Positions 59,437-64,000 of a stretch of DNA of 64,000 nt are shown here, piece after piece; within the stretch, counting starts at the first letter, position 1; each line of letters opens with the position of its first letter. Origin of the DNA: Clostridia bacterium (GTDB taxonomy: Bacteria > Bacillota > Clostridia > Peptostreptococcales > JAAYPU01); contig JADQBM010000010.1 of NCBI GenBank assembly GCA_016278615.1, positions 1 through 64,000 of the forward strand, read 5' to 3'. Made by a program: the position numbers and the translations under genes. The notes under the pieces are model-generated. The model did not search any database, was not told where the DNA came from, and saw only the letters and a program-made list of their open reading frames with translations.

Positions 59437-60771
59437 CTAAATAAACGATTTATACAAAGCCGTGTAAGATTTCATATTTTTTGAAATTTTATATAACAGC
59501 TCAATTAATTTGTTAATTTCATCAAAATTATTATAGAGGCCAAAGCTGATTCTTACCATTCCCGGAATTAAAACATTGTGATGGGTACGATAATGATCTA
59601 AATCATTCTCCGATAAATTCAACATCTTTTCAACATAAAGATGAGAACAAAACAGCCCATCTCTTACTGCAATCCCGCCCTCTCTGGAAATAATTTCCGC
59701 CAGTAAGGAATGGGGTATCCCTTTCATGGTAAAGGAAATGAGGGCAACTCTCTCATCCTCCTTTTTATCATAACAATACAAATCAATTCCAGGTATATTC
59801 TTTAGTTCACTTATGGCATAGTGAATCAGACTATTCTCATACTCATGAATGGCATCTAAACCAACCAATTTCAATGTTTTTACAGAATCTATCAAGGCAT
59901 TCACGCCCATTATATTAGGTGTTCCAGCTTCATCCTTTGACGGTGAATCTGCCCATTCAATGAAATTACGAGAAACAAGCCTTACATCTCCCCCTCCTTT
60001 ATAAGTGGGCTCCCCTTTTTCAAAAGTTTCTTTTGGTCCCACCAAAACACCTACACCAAAAGGTGCATACATCTTATGCGAAGAAAAGGCTAAATAATCA
60101 ATATGTTCCAATGAACCATGAGGTTTCATATCGAAAGAGACATGGGGAACTAATTGGGCGCCATCAACAAGAATCTTTGCACCATATTTATGGGCTATTT
60201 GGGCAATTTTATAAATAGGATTGATATATCCAGTCACGTTTGAAGCGCCTGTCACCGTCACCAAAGCTACTTTTCCCTTGTGCTTAATCAGTTTATCTTC
60301 CAAGTCATTCAAAGACAATTTTCCAACTCCATCGATGCTCACATATTCCACAGTAAATTTATCTCTCCAAGGCAAATCATTCGCAAGGTGCTCCATATCT
60401 GTTGATAAAATAACACTCTCACCATTTTCCTGAGCAAATCGATATGCAATTATATTAATAGACTCTGTTGTATTTTTTGTAAAGATCACTGTATCTTTAG
60501 CTTTATCTGCTTTTATGAAATCATAAATGATTTGGCGACCTTCTTCATATGTATTAGAAGATAACCTTGATTTAAAACCTTTTCCCCGATGAATGGATGA
60601 ATACCATGGAGCAAAATTCACAATACCATTCATCACAGAAATAAGTGGAGGCGTTGTTGCCGCATTATCAAAATTTATGGCTGTAACGTAATGCCCACTT
60701 GCTAATGGGATCTTAGTCTCCACTCCTAATACCGAACTTCTTAAATACTTACTAAAATCAGTTTGTTTCAT
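59437..60771 (-). CDS. class V aminotransferase / cysteine desulfurase-like
   Basis: NFDNAATTPPL, DGAQLVPHV, YLAFSSHKMYAPFGVGVLVG. Confidence 0.9.
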   Translation of the reverse strand: MKQTDFSKYLRSSVLGVETKIPLASGHYVTAINFDNAATTPPLISVMNGIVNFAPWYSSIHRGKGFKSRLSSNTYEEGRQIIYDFIKADKAKDTVIFTKNTTESINIIAYRFAQENGESVILSTDMEHLANDLPWRDKFTVEYVSIDGVGKLSLNDLEDKLIKHKGKVALVTVTGASNVTGYINPIYKIAQIAHKYGAKILVDGAQLVPHVSFDMKPHGSLEHIDYLAFSSHKMYAPFGVGVLVGPKETFEKGEPTYKGGGDVRLVSRNFIEWADSPSKDEAGTPNIMGVNALIDSVKTLKLVGLDAIHEYENSLIHYAISELKNIPGIDLYCYDKKEDERVALISFTMKGIPHSLLAEIISREGGIAVRDGLFCSHLYVEKMLNLSENDLDHYRTHHNVLIPGMVRISFGLYNNFDEINKLIELLYKISKNMKSYTALYKSFI

Positions 60772-60869
60772 ATGAACCCTATCAACTCCAATCTTTCATT
60801 TAAATTATATGCTTTTTCAATAATCTTTATTTATGAATAGAAGAAAAGAGAAAATTAAGCAAATAAAAT

Positions 60870-60901
60870 AATGCAGATCTTTATAAGCCAAAATCTGCAT
60901 T
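60870..60901 (-). terminator. terminator downstream of YjdF-like remnant
   Basis: Minus AAATGCAGATTTTGGCTTATAAAGATCTGCATTATTTTATTT. Confidence 0.7.
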
Positions 60902-60910
60902 TATTAAATG

Positions 60911-61249
60911 TTAGACACACCGTATGATTATTAATGTCCCTTTTTCTTCTCTTTCTTCTTTTTCAATCTTATTTGATATTTTTCTTTTTCCATTTTTTTC
61001 TTTTTCTTCTTTTGACCTAACCTTACGTTCTACTTTCCGAGATTCATGCTCAAGTTTAAGAGCTTGCTGTGCTTTAGTACCAACACCTGTGTTTTTTAGC
61101 TGTCTTTTTATTTGCCGCTGCATACGTTTCGGGTTAACCCGTCGGTCCATTTTACTCTTATCTTTAACAGGTCTGCTAAATTTTAAATCATAAAAATGCT
61201 GTGATATAAAATCATAGATAATACCTATAGAAAGAATAGTGATCTTCAT
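60911..61249 (-). pseudogene. N-terminally truncated YjdF/DUF2992-like protein
   Basis: YDFISQHFYDLKFSRPVKD...NPKRMQRQIKRQLKNTGVGTKAQQALKLEHESRKVERKVRSKEEKEKNGKRK matches the C-terminal part of the YjdF family; N-terminal domain absent. Confidence 0.6.
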
Positions 61250-61530
61250 GTTACTGCTACTTGAGAAAAAAACTCACTTAAACCATTTATTAAGTTAAAC
61301 TTTTGCGTAATGTTTTTCATGCGTTACAATTTCAATGTGTAAGAGATGTTTAATGTATTTATTAGCAGGTTTGTATTAGTTTTTGCAGTAAATTTCGATT
61401 AAGGGACTTAAATATTATTTACTGTAAAAACCGGTCCCTACATCACATTTTGCGTGGATTTAGCGTACCGCGTCTTTGCTGAAGCTTAACCTATCTTAAG
61501 GGTTCGTTTGCAAAACAAGAATAAATATAT

Positions 61531-61585
61531 AAGGTAAAGGGACACACCTTTCGCTTAAGGGTCTATCTTTCTAAGGAATGTCCCT
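61531..61585. repeat. ~55-bp REP-like repeat, copy 3 (diverged)
   Basis: AAGGTAAAGGGACACACCTTTCGCTTAAGGGTCTATCTTTCTAAGGAATGTCCCT. Confidence 0.7.
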
Positions 61586-61671
61586 GGTCTATTAACATCC
61601 AACTTACTTTTCCGTGCAAAAGTTGATAGTTAATAGCTTTAAAGCAACGATAAATTCTCTTAATATTAAAC

Positions 61672-61699
61672 CGGAGGTAGATTTTATTCTACCTCCGGA
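61672..61699. terminator. strong hairpin downstream of citrate synthase
   Basis: CCGGAGGTAGATTTTATTCTACCTCCGG. Confidence 0.55.
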
Positions 61700-61822
61700 A
61701 AATATATTGCTTATTTTGTTTTACAAGAGCTCTACCCCAACATTTGACACAGAGCCAAAAAATAAAATGGCTTTGCTGTAAAGCAAAACCATCCTTCAAT
61801 CTTAAATCCTAAATCTTATTAC

Positions 61823-63196
61823 CTATCTTTTATCTATTGGTACATATTCTCGCCTTGGAGCAATACTTTTATAGGCTGGTCGAATAATCTTCCCTTTATT
61901 GACAATCTCTTCTATACGATGGGCACTCCATCCTACAATTCGAGCAATTCCAAATATAGGTGTAAATAATTCCATGGGAATATCCAACATATTATAAACA
62001 AATCCAGAATAAAAGTCTACATTAATACTAACGCCTTTATACATTGTTCTGGATTGAGAAATGACCTCAGGTGCTAATTTTTCAACCTTCGCATATAAAT
62101 TAAACTCTTCACTCTTCCCTTTTGCTTCAGATAGCTTTTCAACATAATCTTTAAATATGACTGCTCTTGGGTCTGATATGGAATAAACCGCATGTCCAAC
62201 GCCATAGATTAATCCAGACTGATCAAAGGCCTCCTTGTTAAGTATTTTATCAAGATAACGGCTAATTTCTTCATCATCTTTCCAATCCTTGACCTGAGTT
62301 TTTATCTCTTCAAACATCTGAACAACTTTAATGTTTGCACCTCCATGACGAGGCCCTTTGAGGCATCCTAATGCTGCTGCCATAACAGAATAGGTATCTG
62401 TTCCTGAAGATGTGGCCACATGAGTGACAAAGGATGAATTGTTTCCACCTCCATGCTCAGCATGGAGTACCAATGCTAAATCCAATAAAGTTGCTTCTAT
62501 CTTCGAAAAGGAACTATCAGGTCTTAGCATATGTAAAAAATTTTCAGCAGTGCCTAAATCAGGTCTTGGACTGTGAATGATTAAACTTTGATTTTCATAA
62601 TAGTGTTTAAATGTCTGATACCCATATACAGCAAGCATTGAAAAATATGCAATCATCTGAATACATTGTCTTAAAACATTTCTAATAGATGTATCATCTG
62701 CATGTTCATCATGAGAGTACAATGTCAATACACTTCTGGAAATGACATTCATCAAATCTTTGCTGGGAACATTCATAATCATATCTCTTACAAATTCCTC
62801 AGGAAGGGTTCTATACATGCTAAGCAAGTCATTAAATGCATTAAGTTCCTCACCATTGGGTAATCTTCCGAATAGTAACAAATAGCATGTTTCCTCAAAT
62901 CCAAATCTGTCTTCGCTAACAAAGCCATCTACAATATCAACAATATCAATGCCTCGATACATAAGTCGCCCGGGTGCAGGTATTATTTCATTTTCATCAA
63001 TGATATAAGAATGAACTTCCCCAATCTCTGTTAATCCTGCTAATACGCCTCTTCCACTAATATCTCGCAGACCTCTTTTTACCTCATATTTATTATAAAA
63101 CTCTGGGTTAATAAAACTACATTTTTCAGTTAAAGTGCTTAGGGTATCTAATGTTTGATCTTCAAATCGTCTTAAATATTTCTCATCTTTCTTCAT
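61823..63196 (-). CDS. gltA: citrate/2-methylcitrate synthase
   Basis: LHAEHGGGNNSSFVTHVATSSGTDTYSVMAAALGCLKGPRHGGANIKV, YGVGHAVYSISDPRA; ATG 63196 after GGAGGTAAAC. Confidence 0.93.
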   Translation of the reverse strand: MKKDEKYLRRFEDQTLDTLSTLTEKCSFINPEFYNKYEVKRGLRDISGRGVLAGLTEIGEVHSYIIDENEIIPAPGRLMYRGIDIVDIVDGFVSEDRFGFEETCYLLLFGRLPNGEELNAFNDLLSMYRTLPEEFVRDMIMNVPSKDLMNVISRSVLTLYSHDEHADDTSIRNVLRQCIQMIAYFSMLAVYGYQTFKHYYENQSLIIHSPRPDLGTAENFLHMLRPDSSFSKIEATLLDLALVLHAEHGGGNNSSFVTHVATSSGTDTYSVMAAALGCLKGPRHGGANIKVVQMFEEIKTQVKDWKDDEEISRYLDKILNKEAFDQSGLIYGVGHAVYSISDPRAVIFKDYVEKLSEAKGKSEEFNLYAKVEKLAPEVISQSRTMYKGVSINVDFYSGFVYNMLDIPMELFTPIFGIARIVGWSAHRIEEIVNKGKIIRPAYKSIAPRREYVPIDKR

Positions 63197-63218
63197 GTTT
63201 ACCTCCTTCACCATTCCT

Positions 63219-63383
63219 TAGTACAGCGTTCTCTAAATACCTACGCATTCCTATGGTCTCTTTTACGATTATACTGCGTCAAAGAAACTTGACGTAGAGC
63301 CTACTACGCCTGCGTTTCTTTTTCTTGCCTAATCAAAAAACAACCTCATAGTAGTACCCAGTTATTTAGAGAACGATGTACTA
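63219..63383. mobile_element. MITE-like element with ~24-bp terminal inverted repeats
   Basis: TAGTACAGCGTTCTCTAAATACCT .. revcomp TAGTACATCGTTCTCTAAATAACT (22/24). Confidence 0.75.
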
Positions 63384-63484
63384 GCACATAAAAAACAGAA
63401 TATTAGGAATGACTACCATTGTCCATTTTAAAGTTAGTTGACAAATATTATATCACAAACCATCTGCCATATGTTAATTATTTT

Positions 63485-63559
63485 ATAGCTATTTACATTG
63501 TTCTAAATAGCTATAATTAAATGTTTAAGAGGGTACAGTTTTAAACTGTACCCTCTTAA
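63485..63559. other. two adjacent perfect hairpins
   Basis: ATAGCTATTTA-cattgttc-TAAATAGCTAT and TTAAGAGGGTACAGTTT-T-AAACTGTACCCTCTTAA. Confidence 0.7.
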
Positions 63560-63593
63560 CATTACGCTCTATTTAAGTTAAAAAAAGCATTAT

Positions 63594-63805
63594 TTAATAA
63601 TCGTGCTTTAAAAGTAATAATTGTTTAACATCGTCTAATACCTGTTTTTCATCTACGCAAATCATTAAGCACAAGGTCCCATTAAATGGTTTGGTTGATT
63701 TAATTGAAGGATTTCCCATAAAGTATAACCGCCAGGATTTATATAATCTTCTATTTCACTAAATGAAGGCAAATGCATGGGATTCATAATTAAATCATGG
63801 CTCAT
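63594..63805 (-). pseudogene. frameshifted small ORF(s), MSHDLIMNPMHLPSFSEIEDYINPGGYTLWEILQLNQPNHLMGPCA / ..SWRLYFMGNPSIKSTKPFNGTLCLMICVDEKQVLDDVKQLLLLKHDY
   Basis: GAGGAG RBS before ATG 63805; overlapping frames suggest a decayed protein fragment. Confidence 0.35.
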
Positions 63806-63820
63806 ATTTAAAGTTCTCCT

Positions 63821-64000
63821 CTATTTAACAGGGAATACAATCTTAGTCAACAATTCATTTTCTGACACTTCAGCAGGATTGTTGTAATAATATTCATAAC
63901 TTACGCCTGTGGGTTCATAACCATTTTCATTTATCCACTGTACCATTGCATTATAAGGCGCTTCCATATCTTTATAGGGTCCTTTATACATACAGGATAC
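63821..64000 (-). CDS. GyrI-like/AraC effector-binding domain protein, C-terminal part (gene runs off window)
   Basis: VSCMYKGPYKDMEAPYNAMVQWINENGYEPTGVSYEYYYNNPAEVSENELLTKIVFPVK*. Confidence 0.8.
   Translation of the reverse strand, partial: VSCMYKGPYKDMEAPYNAMVQWINENGYEPTGVSYEYYYNNPAEVSENELLTKIVFPVK

Noticed and set aside
1-64000. Search for phage, defence islands, BGC or Cas-like systems
   Set aside because: No integrase, capsid, restriction, retron, NRPS/PKS or RiPP-modifying gene recognised; window is largely core metabolism with intergenic repeats.

Overview
AT-rich, low-GC Gram-positive (spore-forming Clostridia-like) chromosomal window, mostly housekeeping and metabolic genes. Main blocks: udk/deoD; a YtrA-type GntR-ABC operon; chemotaxis and c-di-GMP signalling proteins; two GH18 proteins; an NHEJ cassette (ku, separate ligase and polymerase genes); dinB with a LexA-type box; pflBA behind a ZTP-type leader; a CDF exporter with a NiCo-riboswitch-like leader; an acetate-uptake cluster; ABC-F; three SASP-like ORFs; IMP dehydrogenase; rubrerythrin; cysK; livKHMGF; citrate synthase. 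The best hidden signals lie outside the supplied ORF track. (1) A compact Fst/par- or Hol_Tox-like type I toxin-antitoxin locus at 17044-17321: 21-aa toxin ORF, convergent antisense-RNA promoter, shared direct repeats, and 5'/3' mRNA complementarity. (2) A family of intergenic elements with a GATTTTGY..RCAAAATC hairpin core flanked by inverted 6- or 7-bp repeat arrays. The repeat unit differs between elements but matches between the two arms of one element, and the arrays tend to start at stop codons. (3) An ~85-bp two-hairpin repeat, one copy of which splits an SPL-family radical SAM gene. (4) A 163-bp MITE-like element abutting the citrate synthase RBS. (5) A 13-bp perfect helix sequestering the Shine-Dalgarno of a zinc-ribbon gene. 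All calls come from reading the sequence; no database search was run.
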